This document shows positions 1-10,049 of a stretch of 64,000 nucleotides of DNA, one piece after another; positions within the stretch are counted from its first letter, which is position 1, and each line of letters starts with the position of its first letter. The translations under genes were made by a program, and so were the position numbers. Source of the stretch: Cerioporus squamosus (Eukaryota > Basidiomycota > Agaricomycetes > Polyporales > Polyporaceae). The notes under the pieces were generated by a model. The model had not been told where the DNA came from. It ran no database searches and was given only the letters and a program-made list of their open reading frames with translations. The stretch spans positions 204,190 to 268,189 of the forward strand of contig JABYQS010000034.1 in assembly GCA_022592435.1 (NCBI GenBank), written 5' to 3'.

Positions 1-889
1 GACGAGCGTCCCGACTTCGACTGGCTCCAGTGGAAAAGCCGCGGTCTTGAATGGACTGCCGTCCGACCGGATGTGTAGGTTCTTTTCATGGACAAACCAC
101 CAGAGCATCTGTACTGATCACCCGCGACCTCCCGTTCCATGGCATGCATGCAGCTTCCCACGCTTCCGACCTCAGGTTGCCCCGACGCGCATTTCCTCAC
201 TCGGGCCCCTCCCAGAGTCGACAGAGGACATCATTACTACTCAGCCGCTCGATATTCTCCACGTACTTCTGCCCTACCTTGACAACAAGTCGTTCGTTAA
301 CCTCATGTCTACGTGCCGCACCCTCCGTCAACACGCACTCACGATCTTCCAGCCGCACGCCCGCGCACGCGTACTCGAGCTCGAGTGGGCTGTCCCAACT
401 GATGCTGAATATGCCGGATTCGTGAAGCGCAACCCGCCAGCTCCTGCCCCCACCTCCCCGACGTCTCCGACCACGCACACGAGCCCTGCAGGGGACAAGG
501 CGAGTGAAGCCGACAGCGCAGTGTCCGATCAAGAGTTCGCCTCCGCCTCGCCCTCGTCAGACGAACCCGACTTCTCCCTCGTCGCCATGGCGCATGCGAA
601 ACACTCCCCTTTCGACGCCGACTGGTACCTGTATCTCTCGCAGGTCCACCGCACGGAGGCTATGCGCTGCCGCCGGTGGGTGTGTGCGCTGTCGGAGGAG
701 CTGACGCGTCTGTACCGCGAGAAGCGGGCGGCAGGACCATTCGAGGATGTCGTGGATGCGGACGGTAAGCGGACGAAGAGCCCCGCGTGGAAGAGCCATG
801 CAAAGACCGTGTCGCAGCAGCTCATGATGCGGGGGATGATCACTGGCGAGTTGGGCCCTCACAAGGGCGGGAAGCGGATGCGTTGGTGA
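1..889 (+). CDS. F-box-like protein, 5' truncated by window edge (paralog A)
   Basis: This is the 3' part of a gene whose start lies outside the window. Exon 1 (1-74) encodes a DFDWLQW segment. A 79-nt intron (75-153, GT-AG) follows, and the last exon runs from 154 to the TGA at 887-889. The spliced frame carries an F-box-like helix set (LDILHVLLPYLDNKSFVNLM, then STCRTLRQHA), a Pro/Ser/Thr linker, and a conserved C-terminal block around DADWYLYLSQVHRTEAMRCR. F-box proteins of this lineage-expanded fungal type are presumed substrate adaptors of SCF ubiquitin ligases; no substrate can be inferred. The gene is closely similar, exon for exon, to the gene at 1647-3171, so the pair is a tandem duplication. 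Confidence 0.75.
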   Translation, partial: TSVPTSTGSSGKAAVLNGLPSDRMCRFFSWTNHQSICTDHPRPPVPWHACSFPRFRPQVAPTRISSLGPLPESTEDIITTQPLDILHVLLPYLDNKSFVNLMSTCRTLRQHALTIFQPHARARVLELEWAVPTDAEYAGFVKRNPPAPAPTSPTSPTTHTSPAGDKASEADSAVSDQEFASASPSSDEPDFSLVAMAHAKHSPFDADWYLYLSQVHRTEAMRCRRWVCALSEELTRLYREKRAAGPFEDVVDADGKRTKSPAWKSHAKTVSQQLMMRGMITGELGPHKGGKRMRW

Positions 890-1646
890 ACGCACTCGGC
901 GTGGCAGCCGGGTGCTGCGTAGTTGTTCTCTCCGTTTCTTCGTTGATGAAGTCACCTGAAGTGTCCCATGTCACCGACAGATGTACGATTTGTATCGCAG
1001 TTGTAGCATTACCCCTTTACTATGTCTTTGTATCGTATTTTGTTTACCCCATCCATCGCTGCAGTTCTATGCAATAGCACGGATCAAGCACATGTAACAA
1101 TACACATCGTATGCACCCATGAATTCGTCCAACATGGGAGCGCGTGTTGGGATGGCGGCTGTGCCGCCAAGACGTTGTCGTTTCGCTCGTTTGCTTCTCT
1201 CGCTATCCTACTCTGCTGCTGTCCAGTGCTGTCCTTCACTATTTTCTCCCTCTACTTGCCTTCCTTCTCTGACTCTCGTGTGTTGCTAGTATGTAGGTCA
1301 CGGTATGCTAAATATTGATGCGCCTTGTACCAGATCACCGTCGCAGTCTCGATCCTCGTGCAGACTACTACGCCCCACTTCTAAGCATCGCCTGTCAATG
1401 GGCGCAGCCTTGACGCAACCAATGGCTGTTGTCTACGATACCAGCTTTGCCGTAGAGACGATAGCCATTGTCGCAGGCAGAAGGAGGATCCGCCGAGGAA
1501 GAATCACAGTGCACGAGCTTCAACGTCAACCTTGTACTTCAAAATGGCTCTATTGTTCGCGTTCTGGGGCAGAAGCTCTTCAGATCGCCTGATATATGCC
1601 CATCGTCTGCAATCGCTGCTAGTGCCTGTCTTTCCCTGCGACTACC
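890..1646. other. intergenic, nothing recognised
   Basis: About 750 bp between the two F-box-like paralogs. Short ORFs are present but none shows family similarity or splice-supported extension. It should hold the 3' UTR of the first copy and the promoter of the second. Confidence 0.5.
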
Positions 1647-3171
1647 ATGTCCTGCTCCCTCTGCCGGCTCCCCTTTACCCCCAGTACCCACTCGGTTGCC
1701 CCCCGCTGGCCCCCGCCTGGCGTGCTCTCCGACAAGCAGGTCCTCTACATGAAGCACGGGTTTGGCATGGGACAGCACGTTTTCGGGCTTGCCGTCGACC
1801 TCGTAAACATGGGTCTGTGGCTCGTCTCCCCGGTGCCAGTACTGTCCGCAGCGGTCTCGTCCTGACTTCCGGCGCCCGATCTTCTCCAGACAACAACAAC
1901 TTCACAGTCAACAACTGCAACATGATCATCAACATAGTCTGGGAGGCCGACGGCAAGACAGTACGTGAAGACTACTATTTCATGTAATCCTTCGCGTTTC
2001 TCAGGCCAGATCTGACTCGGACTCGTCCTTGTGTCTTCAGTTCATAGCCATGCATCCCCACTGTGCGACCATTGTGCGCCATCACCTGGGCTTGCGAGAG
2101 AACACCCCCGAAAACCTCATCGAGCTCTCCCTCCTCGAGAAGATCGTCGGGCCCCCGATGGACGGCCTCCGTGCCGGCAGGCTCAGAGACGTCAACTACG
2201 AAGGCGTCCTCGGCGAGGGCGACAAGAACCGCGTGGACATCGAGTCTCTCTGGTCCAGAAGCGGCGAACTTCCCGACTTCGACTGGCTCCAATGGCAGCG
2301 CCGCGGCCTTGAGTGGACCGCCGTCCGACCCGATGTGTACGTCCTTTATCCCAGGCCACTGGCAGTGGCACTCCGAGCACCCATACTTACTGATCACGCA
2401 CGATCTTCCCGTTTCATTGCACGCACTGGCACTGGCAGCTTCCCGCGCTTCCGGCCCCAGGTCGCCCCGACGCGCATCTCGTCACTCGGGCCCCTCCCAG
2501 AGTCGACGGAGGACATCGTCACCACCCAGCCGGTCGACGTGCTGCACGCACTCCTGCCCTACCTCGACAACAGGTCCTTCGTAAACCTCCTCTCCACATG
2601 CCGCACCCTTCGTCACCACGCACTCACGACCTTCCAGCCGCACGCCCGCACACGCGTCCTCGAGCTCGGGTGGGCTGTCCCAACTGAAGCGGAGTATGCC
2701 GGGTTCGTGAAGCGCAACCCGCCAGCTCCTTCCAGTTCCACCGCGTCTCCGACGTCGCCTACCACATCCACGGTCCCTGCAGGGGACAAGCGCAACGTAG
2801 CCAACGACGCAGCGTCCGATGCAAAGCACGCCCCCACCGGGTCCGAGTCCTCCAAGGATGCGACCTCAGACCTCTCGCTCGTCGCTATGGCGCACGCGAA
2901 GCACTCCCCGATCGACGCCGACTGGTATCTCTATTTCTCGCAGGTCCACCGCACACAGGCGATGCGCTCCAGGCGGTGGGTGTGGGCTTTGGCAGAGGAG
3001 CTGGCGCGCGTATATCGCGTGAAGCGGGCAGGGGGACCGTACGAGGATGTCGTGGACGTAGACGGGCGGCGGACGAAGAGCCCTGCGTGGAAGAAGTATG
3101 CAGAGGCAGTGTCGCAGCAGCTCATGATGCGGAAGGCAATGTTTGGAGGGGCGAAGCCGATGAGCTGGTGA
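1647..3171 (+). CDS. F-box-like protein (paralog B)
   Basis: The start is the ATG at 1647, which opens with an MSCSLCRLPF Cys-pair motif typical of this fungal family. Later exons are about 1890-1960, 2041-2336 and 2439-3171, joined by introns 1961-2040 and 2337-2438. The middle part (FIAMHPHCATIVRHHLGLRE) and the F-box-like helices (VDVLHALLPYLDNRSFVNLL) are in good frame, and the protein ends at the TGA 3169-3171. The junction between the first and second coding blocks is unclear. It could be an intron of about 77 nt (1813-1889), or one base may be missing from the CCCC run at 1828-1831, which would make the block continuous. Intron 2337-2438 has a length divisible by three and no stop, so its retention would not break the frame. 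The likely role is an SCF substrate adaptor, inferred from family. Confidence 0.75.
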
Positions 3172-3800
3172 GCACGCTCGCCGTGGCCCGTGCCAGTGGG
3201 TGCTGGCGTAGTCGTCGTTTTCTCCGGTGTCTTCTGAGAGTCTTTGTAACCGCTCGTGTAGTGCGGACAGCGTGCTCGGAGTTGTGAAGTATGTATTTGT
3301 ATCAGTGACCTTGTAGTAGCGTATGTCACGCCGTACTCATCGCTGAGGTCTGTAGCACGATCCACGCACCTGTAACCTGTAACCATACGTGTATGCGTAA
3401 GCATGATGCGAGTCCAATACGAAATCCGGGCCTACGCAAGGCTCGTGAGACTTCCGCAAGGTCACTGCAAGTACTTCAATGACTACATCTTCATCTAATG
3501 ATTTTCAGCCTTGCGCACAATGTGACCTTCTAGCGGATGGGTTCGAGAGTCGCACGACGATACGCCGCTCCCGATTGAGGGGAGGAGAAGGGACGAGGCC
3601 GGTCTTCCATTCTCCTCGCCTGCCAGTGGGCGAGCGGGAGGATGCAACGTGGGTCCCAAAGGCGGAAGGCGTCTGCCATCGTCGACGGCCGTGTCGAGCA
3701 TATTAGTAGAAGGCCCCTCTCGAGGTCCCCATAGAGGCCCATATACATATTCGACCCACTCACCACTGTCGTCAACGGCTACTCGTCCGGCACCGGCAGC
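3172..3800. other. intergenic
   Basis: 3' flank of the F-box-like gene and promoter of the small secreted protein. An AT-rich stretch (catatacatattc, about 3740-3755) lies some 50 bp before the ATG at 3801 and could serve as a TATA-like element. No other feature recognised. Confidence 0.4.
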
Positions 3801-4266
3801 ATGGCTGTCTCGTCTCTCCTCCTCCTCCTCGCTCTTGTCGCCACTCACGTAGGAACTGCCATGGCCAGCAGGTCGAATGTTACTGGCAGTCGCAAGAATC
3901 CGGAGTGTCCAAACGGCGCGCTCTATTGCAGCGACGCGGGCTGCGCACGCGATCCGACTTGCACCTGCGTACCGTTCTATCAGGGTGCCAATAACGGGGT
4001 ACGTGCGCCTTCGTTCTCCCCTGGCCGTCGTAGAGAAGACAATTCTGACTGTGAGGCCACTTCGCCAGTTCTGCGTCGATGCTACGTGCTTCACCGACTG
4101 CACGACTCTCGAGGACTGTTCATGTCTTGACTTTTCCTGCGATGCAAGCAAAGTGAGTGACCTGGTTACGATACTACTGACAGACATGAGCAGGCGAGAC
4201 GTACTGACCCGGATGAATTGGCAGAAATGTGTCTTCGTTCCTCCACCCTATCCACCGCGACAGTAG
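3801..4266 (+). CDS. small secreted cysteine-rich protein
   Basis: Three exons (3801-3998, 4069-4152, 4225-4266) with clean GT-AG introns of 70 and 72 nt give a protein of about 107 residues ending in a Pro-rich tail (VFVPPPYPPRQ) and TAG. Residues 1-22 (MAVSSLLLLLALVATHVGTA) form a signal peptide. The mature part has about 12 cysteines, including CSDAGCARDPTCTC and a second cluster in exon 2. One potential N-glycosylation site (NVT) follows the signal. The size, signal peptide and Cys content fit the broad class of fungal small secreted proteins, some of which act as effectors or surface-active proteins. No specific family is recognised, so no function is assigned. The gene converges on the homogentisate dioxygenase gene 203 bp downstream. 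Confidence 0.75.
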
Positions 4267-4469
4267 GGATAGCGGCTCGAGGCTCGTTCCACGCCCCTGA
4301 TGTCGCTCCGAGTTGCGAGAATGGCGTTCAAGTCACGCACCAATGATTGTATATCAAACAGTTGTGTTCTCGAAGCGATGGATGGCTAGCAATTACGACG
4401 TAGTAGTACAGCATGATCTCAAGGCACCTACCAACCGCGAACGCGACGGCTCTGGCGCACATTCGCGCC

Positions 4470-6638
4470 TCACGACTGGGCACCAAGAGGAGGCAAGCCC
4501 GCCGCCTTGAGGTCCGCATTGATCTGGTCGAGGTGGTTGACGAACTGACCCTTGAGGTTGTCCCACATCTTCGGCTCGTGCTCTGGGGAGCCAGTGTCAG
4601 AGCAGTACTATGTACTATCGTCGCTATCGTAGTTCCACTTACCATGCAGCTTCCCGGTCCTCTTCATGGCATAGTCGGTGATGGTCACCTGCATGCTCGA
4701 CTCGAACATGAAGGCTAGTATGGCAGTCAGCATGATGGTCACGATCTTCAGTAGCTAGTTCTTACCGAGTGTCCCCTCGTGAACTCTCATTGGTTGGAGT
4801 TCGGCTTCGGTGGCCTTCTTGAACTCGTCGTACGAAACTGGACACATCGCACAGTCAGCATCGCGACCAACAGGAAGAGTCCGAAATGATACTTACCTCC
4901 GTGCGGGCAGAAGCCATTCTCGAAACTGAAACCTCCGGGAGCAAACTCGTCGCTGCGCCCTCCGTAGTCGCCGTAGATCAGACCCATCATCTCGCTCGCA
5001 CAGTTCCGGTGATAGTACTGTCATTCATTCGCATGTCAGCCCTTCGAGTCGTGGAGGATAGATATCAACGTACTGGGGGCCTGAACGTCCCTGTCGCAAC
5101 GTCCCACCGCCCACTGAATATCAGGAAGTCGGCGAGCGGCGCTCCGGGCGTCTTCGACTTCGCCGTGAGGACGCAAAAGATAGAGGGGTCGATGTGGTCC
5201 CTCTGAATGCTGCCGACGTGAACGAACTTCTCCATGGCGTACTTGTAAGGGACGTAGCTAAACGAGGGTTGGATGTGAGTTACCTCCTAATACGGCACAA
5301 CAAGATGCACGCACTTCCCATGCCATGCCACCACGTCGAAAGGTGTGTGTTCTTGCTTGCAAGAAAACAGCTTCCCTCCGACCTTGTAGACGACTGTATC
5401 CATATCAGCGCAACGCGCAGAAACTGAGAACAGCAGCATACACACCCTCCCACGGGGACTGGTCGAGATCGAAGCTTGCAACCGGACTCTCAAAGTCTCT
5501 GGGGTTCGCCAGGCCATGCGTGCCCAGTGGACCCAAGTCAGGCAGTTCGAAGTGAGAGCCGAAGATCTCGAGAATATCTGCCACCACAGGTCGTCAGTTA
5601 TGCACACTCGACCTCTGGAGACGATGTACCCACATCCGCGGCTGGGGCCGTCTGGCAGGCCGACCTTGAACTTGATGCCACGCTGGACGACGACCAATTC
5701 TCCCGGGCGAACCATCAACCTGAGCGTATATGATTAGCATCAGACCGCGACTATGTGCACCCGCGCAGGTGCGTACTTCCCGAACTCGGTCTGGATGTCC
5801 AACCGGCCCTGCTGCGGGAGGATGAGGAAGTCGCCGTCGCTGTTCACGAACGCTCGCTTTCCCATGGACTCGTTCGCTGCAAAGATGTGCACGGCGAGTC
5901 CCTCGCGCAAAGTGGGGTCGCCGTTCCCAGCAAGCGTCTTCAGACCGGAGACAAAGTCGGTCTTGGCGTTGTCGGTTGGGATATCGAAGGGGTACCATGC
6001 GAGTTGTGTAGGGCTGAAGTGCACCTTGGGATTCAGCGGCAGGAAACACGACTCGAGCTACATCGTCCACGTCAGCGTATCTGAGCATGGTCTCCTTGTC
6101 ATCATCCACGCACATCAGGGTTATCAGGTAGTTCGGTGAACCCTTGGTGAGCGACAGAGGGGCGGATGCGGTACAGCCATCTGTTAGGAAGTTAGGCATC
6201 ACCTGAACGCGCTACGCAGCTTATGTGCCACTCACGCGGACTGGTTGTCCCGACGAGGAGTGACAAACGGAGTGCCATTCAACTATGTGCGAGCACTGGT
6301 CAGCCGCATGAACTCAAACTAGCGTTACTGAGCTCAACTAACCGATTCGGTGTAGAGGTCGTACTTCGCTTTCTGGGGGTTGTTCTGGGCGGCTGGAAGT
6401 GTGCCAGGTCTATGCGTGCAGGTATCAGCGATCAGAACCTCGGAAACCATGATTGAAGGCGTACGTACATGGCTTCAGATGCGAAGCGATTCCCTAGTCC
6501 GACCTGGTATACGTAGGGATCGCGATCTTTGGGAGCGACGGAGAATGCGTGCTGAGCGCTGGCCCCGGAAGTACTCTGAAGGCCGTGAGCGCGACATACG
6601 AGAGCATGCAATCAAGCATCGAGAAAGGTACGTACCAT
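4470..6638 (-). CDS. hmgA: homogentisate 1,2-dioxygenase
   Basis: Fe(II) ring-cleaving enzyme of phenylalanine/tyrosine catabolism: homogentisate + O2 gives 4-maleylacetoacetate in the cytosol. Fourteen exons splice into one continuous frame. Family hallmarks in order are [16 protein letters not shown] near the N-terminus, [99 protein letters not shown] and CPHGGVSYDEF. The iron ligands expected for the family (His of YYHRN, Glu of ASEMMG, His of CPHG) are all present. The stop is at 4470-4472. The start chosen is the ATG at 6636-6638, which is followed at once by a GT donor, so the first coding exon is a lone ATG; the second exon then reads [17 protein letters not shown]. The gene looks intact, unlike the partial copy at about 9032-9490. 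Confidence 0.93.
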
Positions 6639-6726
6639 GATTGACGTGGTGGCTCCCGGATGCGCTGAAGGTGCGGCTGGAGCTTCTGCAAGCTGATGGA
6701 CAGCACGAGTGCTTGCAAACGCCAGG

Positions 6727-6733
6727 TATATAT
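6727..6733 (-). promoter_or_regulatory. candidate TATA box of homogentisate dioxygenase
   Basis: An ATATATA tract about 90 bp upstream of the start codon of the dioxygenase on the minus strand. Position and composition fit a TATA element with a short 5' UTR; it is otherwise unproven. Confidence 0.4.
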
Positions 6734-7676
6734 CGTGGCTCTAACCGCGTCAGCAATAACACTTCATGCTGAACCAAACATCCTGATGGACACCTTGAAC
6801 CTTCAGGGTTTCGCATTACGCTGCCAGCGGCAGGCAGTATCTCTTCCTGGACGGATCTTCTCATAGGACATCTCCCCATTTGCTTGCACGGTTGCAACTA
6901 CGCCGCCTGAGTAGCCCACGCGCCGATGGCCGCGCGCACAGAAGGCTTCCCATATACATATCCGGCGACTGTCCTCAGCAACTGGGCGCCGTGACACGCG
7001 CCGCGGGAGTGCTCACTGACAGTTAGCGCAACGTAACTGGGAAGCCGGGTACCGTGGCCCGTGGGTAACCTGAATTGGAGACATTCTCTCAGATGAGGGC
7101 CGCCGGCGCAGGAAGAGAGATATTAGTACGTACCATGAGACCGAGCACGGCAGTCAGCTGAATGATCCACTCTCGTTCTTGGCCGCTTCTTCTCAGACGA
7201 CATCGCAGGACGTCTTTGGGGGATAGATGGATCCATGATTAAGTTCCCGGCCACCACTCGATCCCTCTAACAGTAAAGGTAGCCTACAGGCCATCGCAGC
7301 GCAGGCAGAGAAACCGAGCTCGAGGTTTGCATTGGGTTGAGTTCAAGAACGTGCTGGCTGTAGGCGCGCTTAATATACTGCTTTTGTACGGCAACGGCCG
7401 GATTTCGGAACGCACGAGTCTTCCTCGAACTCGTACTGTACAGTACTGCGGTAACCGTAGGTCTGTGTGTAGAGGACAGTCAACTACTTCTTGCCCGCAT
7501 GTTCGGTGAAGAGACTGCGAGGACACCAGATATCAGGATCATGGTCTCACAGCAGGGGAGCCTGGTCGGTACGTCTCGTCGTACTAACTTGAAAACTGGC
7601 AACTGACATGACACCAATACTCAGTCAGAGAGCCCTTGCTAGGGTCATGCGTTGAGCTTCTGTGTTACGAATACTT
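6734..7676. other. intergenic between dioxygenase and ADH1, with a segment shared with 9530-9600
   Basis: No intact gene is recognised. The stretch at about 7141-7200 resembles about 9530-9600 (both read on the minus strand as ...EWIIQLTAVLGLM and ...NWITRLTTVVGRML), so the duplicated block extends into this spacer. The shared piece may be a remnant of a third, unidentified coding sequence. Confidence 0.45.
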
Positions 7677-9006
7677 TCAGAGACCCGGAATGATGACCGC
7701 ACGAAAGCGCGCAGTTGAACGGTGGTCGTAAGCCTCCTGAGCCTTGTCAAGCGGGAACTTCTGGACCATGACCTTGATGTTGTGCGCCCGCGCAAATGCG
7801 AGGGTGTCTTCGCTATCCTCCGCGTCACCGCACAGCCAGCCCCGGATCTTTTGGCGTTTCACAAGCAGAGAGACTGAAACAGGTTGGTCAATGGCGCAAC
7901 AGGAACAGGTGTGGATGGACACGTACTGGGAGAGACGGTAATGGGGGCGCCCTCGAGGGCGATCAAGAGCAGAGTGCCGTCAAGTGCAAGGCCAGGAAGC
8001 AGCTGTTGAATGTTCTCAGCGCTGGGCGCGGTGCACATAATGACCTTCGCGCCGCCGAGAGCTTGCAGCGCCTCGGCTTGGTTGACCTTCGAGCCGTCGA
8101 TGTATTCGTGCGCGCCAAGTTCGCGTGCGAGTGCCTCCTTCGAGGGACCAGACGAGAGAGCGATAACGCGGTATCCCATGGCCTTGGCGAACTGGATACC
8201 AAGGTGACCGAGACCGCTGCGGACCAAGACCAGTCAGCGAACACTCCTACAACAAGACCCTAGGCGATGGCCACATACCCGATGCCCTGAACGGCGACCC
8301 ACTCCGGAGGTGTCACATCCATATGGCGGAGAGCGTCTGATATCGCGTGAATACACATGGCCCGAAAGCGGCCACGGCGGACACTCACTGAAGCAGGTAA
8401 CACCGGCGCACAAGATCGGAGCGGCCTCGGCAGGGTCCATATCCTCGGGAACACTGACGACTGCCTCACTCCGTAGAGTGCAATACTCCGCGTAACCGCC
8501 ATCTCTGAAGATACCTACGAGGCCGCAGATTAGTAAGAGTTCTACGCATCAACGGCGGCTGCGTAGACATACCGTTAATGTCTTCTTTACTGCAAGTGAC
8601 GTAGTCGCCTTTGCGGCAACTCGGGCAGGCCATGCAGTGGCCGCCATGCCATCCACCGCCGACGCGCTGACCGACCTTCCACAACTTCTCAGTGGCAGGG
8701 ACCGCGACGACGTCGCCGATGATCTCGTGTCCAGGGATACGGGGGTATTGGATCGGGAGATTTGCGAGGGGAACCTGCTCATCACTGGACAGAATATCAG
8801 CATTAGCAATGGAAGCTGCTCACAGGCTGGATCGAACTCGGAAGTCGTCAAACCTACCTGCCGCAAACCGCACATGCGAGAACCTTGACGACAATCTCGC
8901 CATGCTGTGGATCCCTCCATGGAACGGTGACCTTGTTCAACTTTCCCCCTTTCTTCGTGAAGGCATACGCGGTGTAAGTGTCCGGGTGAGATCGAGAGGA
9001 GGCCAT
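7677..9006 (-). CDS. zinc-dependent alcohol dehydrogenase, copy 1 (ADH1)
   Basis: Medium-chain (MDR) NAD(P)-dependent alcohol dehydrogenase of about 350 residues, six exons, start ATG at 9004-9006, stop at 7677-7679. Catalytic-zinc region: VLACAVCGSDEQ across the exon 1/2 junction and PGHEIIG. Structural-zinc loop GGHCMACPSCRKGDYVTC has the C-x2-C-x2-C-x7-C spacing. The Rossmann motif GIGGLGHLGIQFA is rebuilt by splicing. The C-terminus ends FRAVIIPGL. It oxidises alcohols or reduces aldehydes; the substrate cannot be told from sequence. It is a close paralog of the gene at 10050-11384. Similarity between the two copies stops about 25 bp upstream of the start, where sequence derived from a broken homogentisate dioxygenase begins, so this copy has a different promoter from its sister. 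Confidence 0.9.
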
Positions 9007-9031
9007 TGCAGAGTTTCTGGGAGGAAGCTAG

Positions 9032-9490
9032 TTTGCGGTTCGCGGTAAGCGTCTTCAGGCTAGAGACGAAGTGTCTAGGCGTATTTGATGGGATGGTGAT
9101 AGAGTACCAAGCGAGCTGGATAGGGTTGAAGTCACCTTGGGGTCAGGGAAAGAAGACACGGACTCGAGCAGCACCGTCGATGTCAGCGATACTGAGAATC
9201 GATCTCCATGTTATAGTCCACGTACATCGGGGTCACCGGGCACTGGGCCGTACGATGAACCCTTGGTGGGCGACGGAGGCACGGATGCAATACTGCCATC
9301 TGTCAAGAAGCTCAGAATTACCATGAACACCACACTGCGCAGTATGGACACTCACACTGACTGATTGTCCCTACGAGGAGCAACCCACTGAGTACGCGCG
9401 TGACCTCGTCTGAACGTTATCGGACGATTGAACAATTCGGCATTGAGGTCATACTGGGTTCGCTCTCTTGATATCGTCCTGAGGAACACC
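9032..9490 (-). pseudogene. homogentisate 1,2-dioxygenase fragment
   Basis: On the minus strand this matches exons 3 to 6 of the intact gene at 4470-6638, introns included. Parallel blocks are the exon-3 end (TQYDLNAEL against AKYDLYTES), the block around the conserved [13 protein letters not shown] exon, and the exon that in the intact gene reads LAWYPFDIP...DFVSGLKTL. Numerous indels and frame disruptions separate the blocks. The N-terminal exons and everything after exon 6, including the iron-binding half, are absent. It lies between the two dehydrogenase copies and directly abuts the 5' end of ADH1. It is the remnant of a tandem duplication and cannot encode an active enzyme. Confidence 0.8.
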
Positions 9491-10049
9491 GCTGTAAGAA
9501 ATGAGCACGTAACATCCGCCCGACCACTGTCGTCAGCCGAGTGATCCAGTTTTGTTCTTCAACTTCTCGGTCGCTTGTTCTCTGACATCTCCGACTCGCG
9601 AGCCGGACGAGTCCCCATGGATTAGTGACCAGATCTGGGTCCTGAGCGAGCTTCAGAGAGATGAGAAGGCCACCTGCAGGAAGCTGACACCGTGACTTTG
9701 GTTGGAACCGGACGTACGGAGCATGCGCGCTTGCCAAGGTGCTGGTGGCCTCTGGTGGAGGGCGGCAAGAGCCGAGAGAGAGAGAGAGAGATCATATATT
9801 ATAGTGGCATGTAGGCCGGTAACAAAGCAGAAAGTACTGCAGTTTGAGCCCTATGACCGTTCTTCGTCAGGATGCTATGAGAATGCTGCCTGGAAAGACA
9901 TTGAAAATGAGGATTGCATGTTCATCGCGATATTACAGTAGTAACTCCGCCTAATGAGTACATCTAGTACGCCGTAACGGCTTAAATTGTCATGTCATAA
10001 ATAGATAGAACCTGATAGAACCCACTGTTCTGTATGTCACGCTGCCAGT
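9491..10049. other. intergenic, duplicated-block remnant and short (GA)n
   Basis: Contains the partner of the 7141-7200 segment (about 9530-9600) and a short GA dinucleotide run (9774-9790). A minus-strand ORF (9417-9737) runs through the region but overlaps the dioxygenase remnant and has no recognised relative. Confidence 0.45.
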
